Origin: Clostridia bacterium
GTDB taxonomy: Bacteria; Bacillota; Clostridia; Christensenellales; Borkfalkiaceae
DNA length: 64,000 bases
NCBI GenBank assembly: GCA_029066845.1
Contig: JAIEFR010000003.1
Coordinates: 48,676 to 112,675, forward strand
Direction of reading: 5' to 3'
Shown here: in pieces, positions 16,830 through 25,817 of the stretch
Numbering within the stretch: position 1 is the stretch's first letter
Layout of the letters: every line of letters begins with the position of its first letter
Notes under the pieces: generated by a model
Told to the model about the DNA's origin: nothing
The model's database searches: none
The model's input: the letters and a program-made list of their open reading frames with translations, nothing else
Position numbers and translations under genes: made by a program

Positions 16830-17651
16830 TTAAACTTTCCCACGTGAAATAATTGTATTAAATTTGTTTTTCTGTTCTTGTGTTTGTAAGTTCTGAAATT
16901 GCAGAATTTCATACTGATCTACAAACCCATATTTTTTCAATTCTTGTATCTGTTTTATTACTTCAAAGTTTGGAGCCATCCAAAAATTTTTATTACACAA
17001 GACATTTATTTTAATACATGCATCCTGTCTATTTTGTACGCCCTCAAAAGAGTTTAGTCCATTTTCCATAATAACGGCATAATCATCTTTTTCTTCCTCC
17101 GTCATATTACGTATTTCTTCAGTATCGTAAAAAATCTTCTTTGTAATTGTTGGCGTATTAATCGGTATTTGTTCTATGTATTTAGGGTACTTTTTCTTTT
17201 TGATTTCTTCTTCCTTTTCAGCAGTTAAGCCATTTATAAATCTAAAAAGTTCTTTATCGTGAGGCACAAAATCCAAAGTCACTTCCTTGGGTAAAGAATG
17301 CTTGCAAATTTCTCTCAAATGAACTAATTCAGCTCTCATAATTTTTACCAACTCAAATAAATTATTAAATTCCCTCGGTTTGTAATCATAATCCTTATGA
17401 GCGTAATTCTTATCGCGTTCATAATAAATTCTTTTGACAATTTCATCTTTATCACATAAGTATTTCTTTTTCTTAGGGAATGAGTTATCAATAACAGTAC
17501 AGCAATTCACATAAAATTCTCTTTGTTTTTCACTAACTTTTTCTTTTACCCCAATATTGACAATAAGATTTAAATTCTCCGCAATAAAATAAATACTATC
17601 AACATCTTTTTTAGCATCTATTAAATAGCGAGCCAACTCCCAATTTATCAT
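16830..17651 (-). CDS. HEPN-like (AbiU2-type) protein in the type I operon
   Basis: A 273-residue, mostly helical, lysine-rich protein. YERDKNYAHKD (about 77-87) fits the HEPN RNase motif R-polar-x4-H, with R79, D80 and H85, and resembles AbiU2-like proteins. Its ATG directly follows the hsdM stop (TAA-ATG). Translational coupling with the methylase gene is therefore probable. HEPN proteins in defence loci are often RNases that act when restriction fails. That role here is inference and no antitoxin was identified. Confidence 0.6.
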   Translation of the reverse strand: MINWELARYLIDAKKDVDSIYFIAENLNLIVNIGVKEKVSEKQREFYVNCCTVIDNSFPKKKKYLCDKDEIVKRIYYERDKNYAHKDYDYKPREFNNLFELVKIMRAELVHLREICKHSLPKEVTLDFVPHDKELFRFINGLTAEKEEEIKKKKYPKYIEQIPINTPTITKKIFYDTEEIRNMTEEEKDDYAVIMENGLNSFEGVQNRQDACIKINVLCNKNFWMAPNFEVIKQIQELKKYGFVDQYEILQFQNLQTQEQKNKFNTIISRGKV

Positions 17652-19229
17652 TTACTCTCCCTCAATCTCTTGAATAATTCTATCAATCTCTTCACGCAAA
17701 ACTTGTTCGCGCGCTACTATTTCCTTAATTTCCGCATTAAGCTTAACTATATCAATTTTTTCACGAGTATCTTTTTGCTCAACATAGGTAGAAACCGAGA
17801 GATTATAATTATGCTCATTATCACCTATAACGCTGTTTGCAACACTCTTCGCAAAATGCTCTTCGTCTTTTCTGTCGATATATGCTTGTACTATTCTATC
17901 AAGATTATAGTCTGTTAGTTTATTGTTGTTAGTTACCTTTACAAATTCATTGGAAGCGTCTATGAATAAAACATCGTTAGTCGCCTTAGAGTGTTTCAAC
18001 ACCATAATGCAAGTAGATATCGACGCCCCAAAGAAAAGATTCGAAGGCAACTGTATAATACAGTCAACCTTATTGTTATCAATAAGGTATTTCCTGATTT
18101 TCTGTTCTGCTCCACCCCTGTACATAATTCCAGGGAAACAGACAATCGCTGCCGTACCGTTATTCGCTAACCACGAAAGCGAATGCATTATAAAAGCAAA
18201 ATCAGCTTTTGATTTTGGCGCAAGTATTCCGGCGGGGGAATATCTAGGATCGTTAATTAAAGTTGCATCGCCCTCACCCACCCAAGGAATGGAATACGGT
18301 GGATTAGAAACTATAACTTCAAAAGGTTCGTCATCCCAATGTGCAGGGTCGATAAGCGTATCACCGTGCGCTATATCGAATTTATCCGGTCCGATATCGT
18401 GCAAAAACATATTAATACGGCAAAGGTTATACGTCGTAATATTTATTTCCTGTCCAAAAAATCCTTGATGGATATTTTCTCTCCCCAGCAATTTTGCCGC
18501 TTTCAATAAGAGCGAACCTGAACCGCAAGCAGGGTCATAAACTTTATTTATTTCTTTTTTACCTACGGTTGCAAGTCGCGTTAAAAGTTCAGAAACTTCT
18601 TGAGGCGTAAAAAACTCCCCGCCCTTCTTACCTGCGTTTGAAGCATACATACTCATTAGGTATTCGTATGCATCACCAAAAGCATCTATCGTACTGTCCT
18701 GATATTTCCCGAGTTTCATATCGGCAACCGTATCAAGAAGCTTTACTAGTTTTTCATTACGTTTTGCAACGGTTGCGCCGAGTTTATTGGAGTTTACATC
18801 GAAATCATCAAATAAACCTTTGAAATCATCCTCACTCTCTTCGCCTTGAGCAGAGCTTTCAATGTGTTTGAAAACCTTTTCCAATGTTTCGTTTAAATTT
18901 TCATCCTTTGCAGCTTTTGCTCTTACATTACAAAAAAGCTCTGACGGGAGAATAAAAAATCCTTTTGATTTAACTAAATCAGCGCGCGCGACTTCGGCAT
19001 CATTATCTGAAAGTTTTGTATAATCAAAGTCAGTATTGCCCGCCTCGTATTCACCTTGATTGATGTACTCGGTTATATTTTCAGATATGTAACGATAAAA
19101 CATTGTGCCAAGAACATACTGCTTAAAGTCCCAAGCGTCGACACCGCCTGCATGCACTAAATCAGTTGCGGCGTTCCATATCATCTTGTGAAGTTCTGCT
19201 CTTTCCTGTTCTTTCCTCGTATCTGCCAT
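17652..19229 (-). CDS. hsdM: Type I DNA methyltransferase, M subunit
   Basis: A 525-residue N6-adenine methyltransferase. An N-terminal HsdM helical domain is followed by motif I DPACGSGS (232-239) and catalytic motif IV NPPY (309-312). FFTPQEV (206-212), typical of HsdM, precedes motif I. Its length is close to EcoR124I HsdM. AAAGGAG lies 8 bases before the ATG. It is the second gene of a minus-strand operon that starts with the Xre regulator and ends with hsdR. Confidence 0.96.
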   Translation of the reverse strand: MADTRKEQERAELHKMIWNAATDLVHAGGVDAWDFKQYVLGTMFYRYISENITEYINQGEYEAGNTDFDYTKLSDNDAEVARADLVKSKGFFILPSELFCNVRAKAAKDENLNETLEKVFKHIESSAQGEESEDDFKGLFDDFDVNSNKLGATVAKRNEKLVKLLDTVADMKLGKYQDSTIDAFGDAYEYLMSMYASNAGKKGGEFFTPQEVSELLTRLATVGKKEINKVYDPACGSGSLLLKAAKLLGRENIHQGFFGQEINITTYNLCRINMFLHDIGPDKFDIAHGDTLIDPAHWDDEPFEVIVSNPPYSIPWVGEGDATLINDPRYSPAGILAPKSKADFAFIMHSLSWLANNGTAAIVCFPGIMYRGGAEQKIRKYLIDNNKVDCIIQLPSNLFFGASISTCIMVLKHSKATNDVLFIDASNEFVKVTNNNKLTDYNLDRIVQAYIDRKDEEHFAKSVANSVIGDNEHNYNLSVSTYVEQKDTREKIDIVKLNAEIKEIVAREQVLREEIDRIIQEIEGE

Positions 19230-19273
19230 TTTATTTTCTCCTTTATTAGTATAAAGACTGTAAAAGTTAAATT

Positions 19274-19477
19274 TTAAAGTGTTAAATCGGTCACAAAATC
19301 TATATTATTTTCTTGACAGAATTTTTCAAAGCGATATAGAGTCAGTTTTTGAGGAAGAGCCTTTCCGTTCTCCCAGCGGTTGATTGTGGCAAAGGATACG
19401 TCTAGCTTCCTTGCCAACATTTCCTGACTTAAATTAAGCTTGAGCCTTGTTTCAAGGCAGAATTTAGAGAATTCCAT
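19274..19477 (-). CDS. Xre-family DNA-binding regulator heading the R-M operon
   Basis: A 67-residue single-domain helix-turn-helix protein ([28 protein letters not shown]). It lies 44 bases upstream of hsdM on the same strand. It probably controls its own promoter and the R-M operon, like the C proteins of other R-M systems. The divergent DUF5677-like gene shares the control region, so it may respond as well. Confidence 0.88.
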   Translation of the reverse strand: MEFSKFCLETRLKLNLSQEMLARKLDVSFATINRWENGKALPQKLTLYRFEKFCQENNIDFVTDLTL

Positions 19478-19501
19478 AATACACCTATCAAATTATAACA
19501 T

Positions 19502-19531
19502 ATTATAGCAAATTTTGAATACGATTGTCAA
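19502..19531 (-). promoter_or_regulatory. Promoter of the Xre/hsd operon
   Basis: Minus-strand TTGACA (19526-19531), 18-base spacer, TATAAT (19502-19507), about 25 bases before the regulator's ATG. Confidence 0.75.
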
Positions 19532-19572
19532 TAGTCGGAAACACATCGTAAAATTATTGTGAAGACCAACAC

Positions 19573-19601
19573 TTGAAAAATTAACAGCTATTTGATACAA
19601 T
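19573..19601 (+). promoter_or_regulatory. Divergent promoter of the DUF5677-like gene
   Basis: TTGAAA (19573-19578), 17-base spacer, TACAAT (19596-19601). The ATG lies only nine bases after the -10 box, so the messenger would be nearly leaderless. Confidence 0.65.
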
Positions 19602-19610
19602 AAACCTGCT

Positions 19611-20795
19611 ATGAATAGTACTCCTTTTTTACAATCTCTTGAAGCAATGCGAAAAGAAAGCGATAAAGCATTAGGTCATTTGTTCGCCGGTAAAATCAAG
19701 GCAAATTTTTTATTAGATATCAAGCGTAGAGTACAAGAATTGCTTGGCAATGATATACAGAAATATTTTGATTTTAGTATTTCAACAGAAAAACTTGTTT
19801 CTGGTATGGATGATGCAGCAACGATTGATTATGAATTATGCAGACATATAGTCGGCATTCATAGAGCAAATCTCGTCTTCTTATCTGAAGATGAAAGAAT
19901 TTCAAGAGAGAAAAATTCCGAATACCGTAAAGAATTAGCAGAGAATGTTTTAGAACATATAAAGCTTCGTCCCTACGCTAGCGTACTTTTTCGCAAATAT
20001 CCTATAATTCAAGGTGAGAATTTTATATATTTCCCGCTACCGTATGATTTGTTTTCAATATGTTTTAAAATGAATCGCATCCTAACACAGAATCAATCAG
20101 AACGTGATCCTTTACGCTTGCTTTATATTCAAATTGCAAATAAAGGATTAGCGGCTTTATCAATGCTTGAAGACAATTTCTTGGACAACGCTTATCCAAT
20201 TTGTCGCGGCGCAATGGAACTATATACTAAAGTACTGTTATTATTGAATGTTCCACAAATAATTGATTCTTTTTTCAAATTCTCAGAATACGAATTGAGG
20301 CTGTCTTGTTGCGAGCAAACTTATTTGGATGAGTTTAATAGTTTATTTAGCAATCGAGTAAATCAAAAAGAACACAATAAAGTAGAATATATACATTTTG
20401 GCTGGGTTGATAAAATCGAAGATTACCATAAAATAGTTAAACAAAAGCCTTATACCATAAAAGGTGTTATAACTTATTTGCGTAACCAATATGAAGACTC
20501 CGATAATGAGTTCTTTGATAATATAGAAACTTTGTATAAAATGTGTCATGGATATACGCACGGGAACGTAAATAGCTCAAAATATCCACTGCTTCATTAT
20601 TTTGAAATTTCTATAATGCTTTACTATGTACTATCTCATACATACAAAATAGTTTGTGAGCAATATTCAGTGCAAACTCAAATAGATGACATTGATATTA
20701 TAACGAAAACTAATAAGGATTTTGAGCAAGTAATCGCACAATACTCTGAGCGAAACACCGAAAAATTTGAAGCGTACTATAAACGCAAACTTTGA
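19611..20795 (+). CDS. DUF5677-like protein, divergent from the R-M operon
   Basis: A 394-residue, mostly helical protein. The pattern NAYPICRGAMELYTK in the middle and MCHGYTHGNV towards the end resembles DUF5677 proteins, often found in defence islands and of unknown activity. The conserved Arg/Glu and the His-containing segment could form an active site, but this is not established. No ribosome site is visible and the promoter sits almost at the ATG. A strong terminator follows. Confidence 0.6.
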   Translation: MNSTPFLQSLEAMRKESDKALGHLFAGKIKANFLLDIKRRVQELLGNDIQKYFDFSISTEKLVSGMDDAATIDYELCRHIVGIHRANLVFLSEDERISREKNSEYRKELAENVLEHIKLRPYASVLFRKYPIIQGENFIYFPLPYDLFSICFKMNRILTQNQSERDPLRLLYIQIANKGLAALSMLEDNFLDNAYPICRGAMELYTKVLLLLNVPQIIDSFFKFSEYELRLSCCEQTYLDEFNSLFSNRVNQKEHNKVEYIHFGWVDKIEDYHKIVKQKPYTIKGVITYLRNQYEDSDNEFFDNIETLYKMCHGYTHGNVNSSKYPLLHYFEISIMLYYVLSHTYKIVCEQYSVQTQIDDIDIITKTNKDFEQVIAQYSERNTEKFEAYYKRKL

Positions 20796-20840
20796 AAATA
20801 TATAGATGTCACTTTAACATATTTATTACAAATTGCAAAA

Positions 20841-20868
20841 CAAAATCGGGGCAAAAGCCCCGATTTTG
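20841..20868 (+). terminator. Terminator of the DUF5677-like gene
   Basis: A perfect 12-bp stem, CAAAATCGGGGC (20841-20852) with GCCCCGATTTTG (20857-20868), loop AAAA, T-rich sequence after it. Confidence 0.85.
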
Positions 20869-20930
20869 CTCCTTATTTTTGTATGTTTTTTGCCTCATTA
20901 CGGATTATTTGTCCGTCATTCCAAAAAATT

Positions 20931-21046
20931 TGGGAGTGCCTTGGGAGTGAAGTTTTGAAAATCGTTGGGAGTGCTTTATCTGGTGGTTTTGGGAGTTCCA
21001 AAAACCACTATATGTTGTGGTTACTGCTTTGATTAACTCCTCTGAC
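20931..21046 (+). repeat. 116-bp direct repeat, copy 1 (possible element end)
   Basis: Aligns without gaps to 25811-25926 with about 11 mismatches; bases 20941-20980 are identical. It contains TGGGAGTG at 20931, 20942 and 20966, and TGGGAGTT at 20990, spaced 11, 24 and 24 bases. It also has the palindromic CCACTATATGTTGTGG and ends in GATTAACTCCTCTGAC. Regularly spaced repeats beside a core-like end resemble arm and core sites of tyrosine recombinases. No integrase gene is present. Confidence 0.85.
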
Positions 21047-21087
21047 AAAGTCAGCAAGATAAATATTATTTTTACATAACATCTATT

Positions 21088-21323
21088 TTATGTAGCACAT
21101 TTACTTTCTTTATAATTTTTAATAATATAAATAAATGCTTTCCCATATAAATCATATTTCTTTTTGCCTAATTCATAAATTGAAATAAATGATTTTTCGT
21201 TGTCGGGTTTATAAGTTGCAAAAGCGACTAATTGCTGATTATTAAAAATCATATAAGCTTTAATCTTTTTTCTTTTTTCGCAAGTGCAATTCGTTTTTTA
21301 ATATCATCAAAGTTATTTATCAT
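21088..21323 (-). pseudogene. Frame-disrupted small gene downstream of the AAA ATPase
   Basis: ATG at 21323 has a good AGGAGAG site and starts MINNFDDIKKRIALAKKEKR, but this frame stops at once. Continuing in another frame after the A-rich stretch gives a 57-residue sequence, KAYMIFNNQQLVAFATYKP onward, ending at 21088. One base gained or lost in the poly-A region would restore a protein of about 78 residues. It could be a true mutation, a sequencing error or programmed slippage. It lies 28 bases after the ATPase gene, so the two form an operon. Confidence 0.6.
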
Positions 21324-21351
21324 TTGTTTCTCTCCTCATAAACTTTTAGTA

Positions 21352-22587
21352 TCAAATATACCAAACGGGAATTTGAAGTACATTTTCACGTAGAACTCCG
21401 GGGCGAGGGCACATACATATAATTGCGCCCATTCCACGCTTCTTATTTTCTAATTTATCGAGAATGGTAAATGCCGAAGTTTCGTCCGCGTTTACTTTCA
21501 CACTTTGCTTGATTTCTATAGGATATAAAATACCGTTTTCTTCAATAATAATGTCTATTTCACAATCGGAGTTAACCTTCTTATCCTTACCGCGATAATA
21601 GGAAACACTATACCGGTAATCAATACCGCTGTTGGAATAGGACTTTAATATTTCTGAAATAACAAAAGTTTCAAAAAATGCTCCGTTCATTGCACCTATT
21701 GCAAGTGTTTCAGGCGTAAGCCAGCGTGTTAGATAAGCTGCTAGCCCCGTATCTCTAAAATAAAGTTTAGGCGTTTTAATCGCTCTTTTTAATACCGATG
21801 AAGTATAAGGCTCCAAAAGATAAATAATGCCTGATGCTTCTAAAATAGATAACCAATTTTTTATCGTAGTTTGATCTTTTCCGATTTCATCAGCAATATT
21901 AGAATAATTAAGCATTTGCCCTGTGCGTGTAGCCACAGCGACCATAAACTTGCGAAAATCATCCAAATTCTGCACAGCGGAAATGTTGCGAACATCACGT
22001 TCCAAATATGTTTTTACATAGCTTGCATAGAAAGTACCCCAATCAACTTCGGGGTTTTTTAATTCGGGATAGCCTCCTCTATGAATAATCTTCCAAATGT
22101 TTTGCGGTTGTTGTGCTGTTTTACTGCGCTCCTGCACATACTCCATTGTCGGCAGAAAAGGTTTATTAAAACCATCTCCTATAATTTCACGTAATGAAAG
22201 ACCGCATAATTCTATAATACAAACTCTGCCCGAAAGTGATTCAGAAATGTTTTTCATAAGCTCAAACGGCTGTGAACCCGAAAGGCAGAAAAGTCCACGC
22301 TCATCAACCTCGTCACATTTTATTTTAATGTAACGAAAAATTTCCGTTACTCTTTGCGCTTCATCATAAATAACGGGCGGAGGATTTATCATCATAAAAA
22401 TATTTGGATTTTCTTTCGCTTGCTCCTCAACAAATGGATCATCAAAAGAAATATATTTTTTATTTGGAAACAGTTTTTTAATCATTGTTGATTTGCCCGT
22501 CTGCCTTGCACCTGTTACCAAAATACATTTAAAAGTTTTATCCGACTTTTGTACAACTTTTTCTATACTTCTCTTTATATAGTTCAT
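21352..22587 (-). CDS. AAA-family ATPase with DUF4143 domain
   Basis: A 411-residue protein of the common AAA_14 plus DUF4143 architecture. Walker A is GARQTGKST (26-34), and Walker B is PPPVIYDEAQ with D75 and E76. SGSQPFELM lies near 103-111. A winged-helix segment follows. The C-terminal part has CEIDIIIEE...YPIEIKQS (D345, E358, K360), the nuclease-like core of DUF4143. The family is widespread, and its function is not firmly known. It has its own consensus promoter and lies in the repeat-bounded module. Confidence 0.9.
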   Translation of the reverse strand: MNYIKRSIEKVVQKSDKTFKCILVTGARQTGKSTMIKKLFPNKKYISFDDPFVEEQAKENPNIFMMINPPPVIYDEAQRVTEIFRYIKIKCDEVDERGLFCLSGSQPFELMKNISESLSGRVCIIELCGLSLREIIGDGFNKPFLPTMEYVQERSKTAQQPQNIWKIIHRGGYPELKNPEVDWGTFYASYVKTYLERDVRNISAVQNLDDFRKFMVAVATRTGQMLNYSNIADEIGKDQTTIKNWLSILEASGIIYLLEPYTSSVLKRAIKTPKLYFRDTGLAAYLTRWLTPETLAIGAMNGAFFETFVISEILKSYSNSGIDYRYSVSYYRGKDKKVNSDCEIDIIIEENGILYPIEIKQSVKVNADETSAFTILDKLENKKRGMGAIICMCPRPGVLRENVLQIPVWYI

Positions 22588-22608
22588 TTCAAAACCCTCA
22601 TACTAAAT

Positions 22609-22671
22609 CGACTAATCCAGAAACAAATCCCAGATTAGTCGTATTATACCTCAAAGTAATCCATTTGTCAA
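22609..22671 (-). promoter_or_regulatory. Promoter and inverted repeat upstream of the AAA ATPase
   Basis: Minus-strand TTGACA (22666-22671), 17-base spacer, TATAAT (22643-22648). A 9-bp inverted repeat, CGACTAATC (22609-22617) with GATTAGTCG (22633-22641), covers the predicted transcription start. It may be an operator or a hairpin in the leader. Confidence 0.65.
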
Positions 22672-22854
22672 TGTTTTGTTTGAAGCGGCTATGCTGTTTC
22701 TCTTAATTATAGAATACAGTTCGTCATTATATTCGCCTGCATATATAGTGCGTGTAAAACCAATTTTGTTCCACAACTATAACAAAACTCCGATTGGCTA
22801 TGTTACAAAATGACAAATAAAAAGCCGCAGCAAATAAATTGCGAGTATAATTTG

Positions 22855-22883
22855 TTGCGGCAAAGCAGTTCTTGTACTATAAT
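22855..22883 (+). promoter_or_regulatory. Promoter of the Spo0A-like regulator
   Basis: TTGCGG (22855-22860), 17-base spacer, TATAAT (22878-22883), followed by AGGAG (22893-22897) and the ATG at 22903. It rules out the longer open frame beginning at 22810. Confidence 0.7.
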
Positions 22884-22902
22884 AAAAGATATAGGAGTAC
22901 AT

Positions 22903-23685
22903 ATGACAAATAAACTTAACGTACTTATTGTTGAAGACGACGAAAACGACTGCAAAGCCTTAGCCGCCGAGGTTAATGCAAACGCGGATAAACTTTGCCT
23001 TGCAGGCGTTTCGAAATCTTCACACGACGCACTCGCCTTTATCCGCAACCATAGCCCGCACGCGGTAATATTAGATTTGGAGCTTCAGGAAGGCAACGGC
23101 GACGGAATGGACCTTTTGGACAAACTGCGCTCCACCCTCATTTGCCCTAAGCCGTACGTTGTTGTAAACACAAATTGCGCAAGCAAAATTACGCGCGATA
23201 CCGCAAAGATGATGGGTGCGGATTACACATTTGCTAAATGGCAAAAAGGTTATTCGCCCAAAATGGTTATAAATCAACTGCTTTTAGTTATGCCCGCTAT
23301 TTTGGGTTGCGAAGAAGAACCTCCTGCACCACTCACCGAAGGTCAATTAGAAAACAAAATGCGCGACTTTGTGCAAGATGAGTTTAACAAACTCGGCGTA
23401 AACGTAAAAAACGTAGGATACGGTTACCTGGTTGATGCCGTTATTTTGGCGGCAAAAGGAGAAAATCAAAATTGGGTGAAAATAATAGGCGATAAGATTG
23501 GCAAAAACGAAAACGGCGTTACGCACGCAATGCAATATGCGATTAACAATACTTGGAGTAATGCAGACATAAATGACTTACAAAAGTATTATACCGCACC
23601 ATTGCGTAAAGATAAATTCGTGCCGACAATTAACGAGTTCGTATTTTTCTACAAGCAAAAACTGATAAGTTACATTAATAAATAA
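22903..23685 (+). CDS. Spo0A-like response regulator
   Basis: 260 residues, close to the length of Spo0A. The receiver domain has the acidic pair D12/D13, the phospho-acceptor D58 (AVILDLE), T90 and K112. The C-terminal half fits the Spo0A DNA-binding domain: KLGVNVKNVGYGYLVDA, then ENGVTHAMQYAINNTW as the recognition region, then PTINEFVFFYKQK. It may bind 0A-box-like sites and could tap into or mimic the host sporulation switch. The partner kinase is encoded next. A strong terminator separates the two genes. It lies in the repeat-bounded module rather than a housekeeping context, so it is probably an acquired paralogue. Confidence 0.88.
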   Translation: MTNKLNVLIVEDDENDCKALAAEVNANADKLCLAGVSKSSHDALAFIRNHSPHAVILDLELQEGNGDGMDLLDKLRSTLICPKPYVVVNTNCASKITRDTAKMMGADYTFAKWQKGYSPKMVINQLLLVMPAILGCEEEPPAPLTEGQLENKMRDFVQDEFNKLGVNVKNVGYGYLVDAVILAAKGENQNWVKIIGDKIGKNENGVTHAMQYAINNTWSNADINDLQKYYTAPLRKDKFVPTINEFVFFYKQKLISYINK

Positions 23686-23690
23686 AGTAA

Positions 23691-23726
23691 AAGAGGGTTG
23701 CAAAATTGCAACCCTCTTTTTGTTTT
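23691..23726 (+). terminator. Terminator of the Spo0A-like gene
   Basis: A 13-bp stem, AAGAGGGTTGCAA (23691-23703) with TTGCAACCCTCTT (23706-23718), followed by a T-run. Confidence 0.9.
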
Positions 23727-23890
23727 TGATTAGTAAGATGAAAAAGTCAAGAGCCAGCTCCAAACGGCTTTAAGATAACTCCAAAACATATGTAAGCACC
23801 CCCCCTTTTTTTTGAGTATAAAAGCGGAACACTTGTTAAAATTTTGGAGGTTTTATCGAATTTTAACTAATTTTGTTATATAATACTCTT

Positions 23891-25384
23891 ATGGTAGAAT
23901 TTATTATCTGTCTGATTAAATACACAGCCATATTTACGTGCATTTTATACGCTTATACTAAACTGTTACGTATAAAACTGAAAGTCTGGGACTTATTCGA
24001 TATTCCGCTATTTGTAGCTCTATCCGCAGTTTTGTATTTTGTAACGATATACATAAAAATACTTGTGCCGATAGGTTTTCTTTTATTCGATATTGCCTTT
24101 TTATTGTTACGTTTCAAAAAAACTTTTTACGAAACGGTTACGGTAGGTACGATTGCTCTTGGCATTTCATTTGTTTTATCTGAATTTGCTCTTATAGTAG
24201 ACTTCCCTGTTGCCGCCGTTTTATACCTGATTAAAAATGAAACCGTTAGAAACATTATTACACAATTATCAATCAGCATAGTTCAGATTGTAGGTACTCT
24301 TCTTCTGTTTAAAATAAAGAGGTTACAGAGCGGTGTTAACCCGAAAGGTGAAACCGCCACTTTTGAAATTTTGTTATATTTCAGCGTAGGCTGTATTTTT
24401 ACAATGATGTTGTTATATACAAAAAATGTAACGCAATCTATATATGAAACTGTTCTGCTTGTTGTTGTGCTGTTCGGACTGCTTCTTATTTTATGGTGGC
24501 GGCGACATATTACACACAACTACCGCGAAGCGGTCAATAATGAAAACTTCAAACGTTTGGAAAAAGAATTAGAGGAGTATAAATTTAACTCTGTTGAAAA
24601 TGATTTGCAGGTTGCCGTGTACGCTAAACTTTTTCACTATCTGAATAAAGCCTTGCCCGATTGCGCCCTTATTGCGGAAAGCGCCGCAGCTCAAACCGAT
24701 TGCGCGGACGCGTACGCCGCTCGGGATATGTTGCAACGTGTTTTGTGCGAGATGAACCTCGCAAATGAAAAGTGCAGTTTACAGAATATTCCGCAAACGG
24801 GCGAAAAAGTAATCGACGCGACGATAATTCGTCTGTTTACCGCGGCGGAACGTAAAAACTTTAACGTAAGCGCGGATATTTTCGCAGACGTTAAAAGTTG
24901 GTTTACCGAAAGCAAGCTACGTAAAGACGATTTACATATTTTGCTTAGCTACCTCTGCGATAACGCTATGATTTCCGCTCTCTGCTCGCCCAATGCCAAA
25001 GTGCGCGTAGAGCTGAGTGCAACAAAAAACTTCGAGCCGCTTATCCGCATTTACGACAGCGGCAAACAATTCGACGAAGAAGTGCTTGAAAAGCTCGGCT
25101 TGGAACAAATTACTACCCGCGCAGGCGTCGGCGGCAACGGTATCGGTCTTTTTACCGTTTTTCAGATTTTGGCAAAGTACGGCGCAAGATTTACGCTTGA
25201 CGAAGCCCCGAAAAGTTTCGGGTATACAAAGTTTATAGAAATTGCCTTTGACGGGCGACACTCGATTACGGTGCGCACTTGCCGTGAAAGTGTTGTTGCC
25301 GCTTGCGCCGCGCGTAAGGATATTACAGTTGAACGAGTTGAAGGTTTAGACACTGAAATTTTGCGCGACGGAACGAACGGATAG
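23891..25384 (+). CDS. GHKL sensor kinase (AgrC-like), partner of the Spo0A-like regulator
   Basis: About 497 residues. The first 200 hold six or seven membrane spans, as in AgrC-type peptide sensors. The C-terminal ATPase domain has the N-box (LLSYLCDNAMISAL), a G1-like YDSGKQF and G2 GGNGIGL. The phospho-accepting histidine is not in a standard motif; the histidine in KLFHYLNKA is the best candidate. No ribosome site is seen, and a TATAAT (23879-23884) lies six bases before the ATG, suggesting a leaderless messenger. A longer frame starting at TTG 23873 is less likely. It probably senses an extracellular signal. Confidence 0.82.
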   Translation: MVEFIICLIKYTAIFTCILYAYTKLLRIKLKVWDLFDIPLFVALSAVLYFVTIYIKILVPIGFLLFDIAFLLLRFKKTFYETVTVGTIALGISFVLSEFALIVDFPVAAVLYLIKNETVRNIITQLSISIVQIVGTLLLFKIKRLQSGVNPKGETATFEILLYFSVGCIFTMMLLYTKNVTQSIYETVLLVVVLFGLLLILWWRRHITHNYREAVNNENFKRLEKELEEYKFNSVENDLQVAVYAKLFHYLNKALPDCALIAESAAAQTDCADAYAARDMLQRVLCEMNLANEKCSLQNIPQTGEKVIDATIIRLFTAAERKNFNVSADIFADVKSWFTESKLRKDDLHILLSYLCDNAMISALCSPNAKVRVELSATKNFEPLIRIYDSGKQFDEEVLEKLGLEQITTRAGVGGNGIGLFTVFQILAKYGARFTLDEAPKSFGYTKFIEIAFDGRHSITVRTCRESVVAACAARKDITVERVEGLDTEILRDGTNG

Positions 25385-25393
25385 AGCGTGAGA

Positions 25394-25609
25394 TTAAATA
25401 ATGTTATACTTTAGTTCGGGATTGTAGTCCAGCCCGAATTCCTTGGCTTTTTTCCAATAAAAAATAACTTCCAGACATTCTATGTAGGCATACCACTCTC
25501 CGACAACAAATTCGTTTTTGAATTCGGCACCAAGTAACTCGGCCAAGTTGGTTTCTAACGTTTCGATTAAATATGCAAGTACTTGCTCGGCAGTAAGGTT
25601 ATAAGACAT
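25394..25609 (-). CDS. Small hypothetical protein
   Basis: 71 residues starting MSYNLTAEQVLAYLIETLE, acidic and helical, with YAYIECLEVIFYWKKAKEFG in the middle. GGAGG six bases before the ATG at 25609 sets the start; the frame runs on to 25624 through a TTG. It converges on the sensor kinase gene with a 9-base gap. No family was recognised. Such short acidic proteins occur in mobile elements. Confidence 0.65.
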   Translation of the reverse strand: MSYNLTAEQVLAYLIETLETNLAELLGAEFKNEFVVGEWYAYIECLEVIFYWKKAKEFGLDYNPELKYNII

Positions 25610-25787
25610 TTTTTTCCTCCGCAATTAAAACGTAGTTTACATTTTTCGCGCTTATTCGACATAACCTTAACATATGCGCACAAAAAATAATCTCCGTTGT
25701 TGTACCGAATATTTATCGGTTTTTATCCGTTTTTATCCATTTTTGTATTTTGTTTCGTTTTTTGAGTAAAATCACAGCAAAAAAGGG

Positions 25788-25817
25788 ACTCCCGAATGAA
25801 ATAAGTCATTCGGGAGT
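25788..25817. repeat. Hairpin before repeat copy 2
   Basis: A perfect 12-bp inverted repeat, ACTCCCGAATGA (25788-25799) with TCATTCGGGAGT (25806-25817), overlapping the start of the second 116-bp repeat. Copy 1 has a weaker equivalent (CATTCC...GGGAGTG) in the same place. Confidence 0.8.

Noticed and set aside
23799..23813. C7-T8 homopolymer run before the sensor kinase gene
   Set aside because: Too short and too far from the start to be claimed as a promoter switch; noted only.
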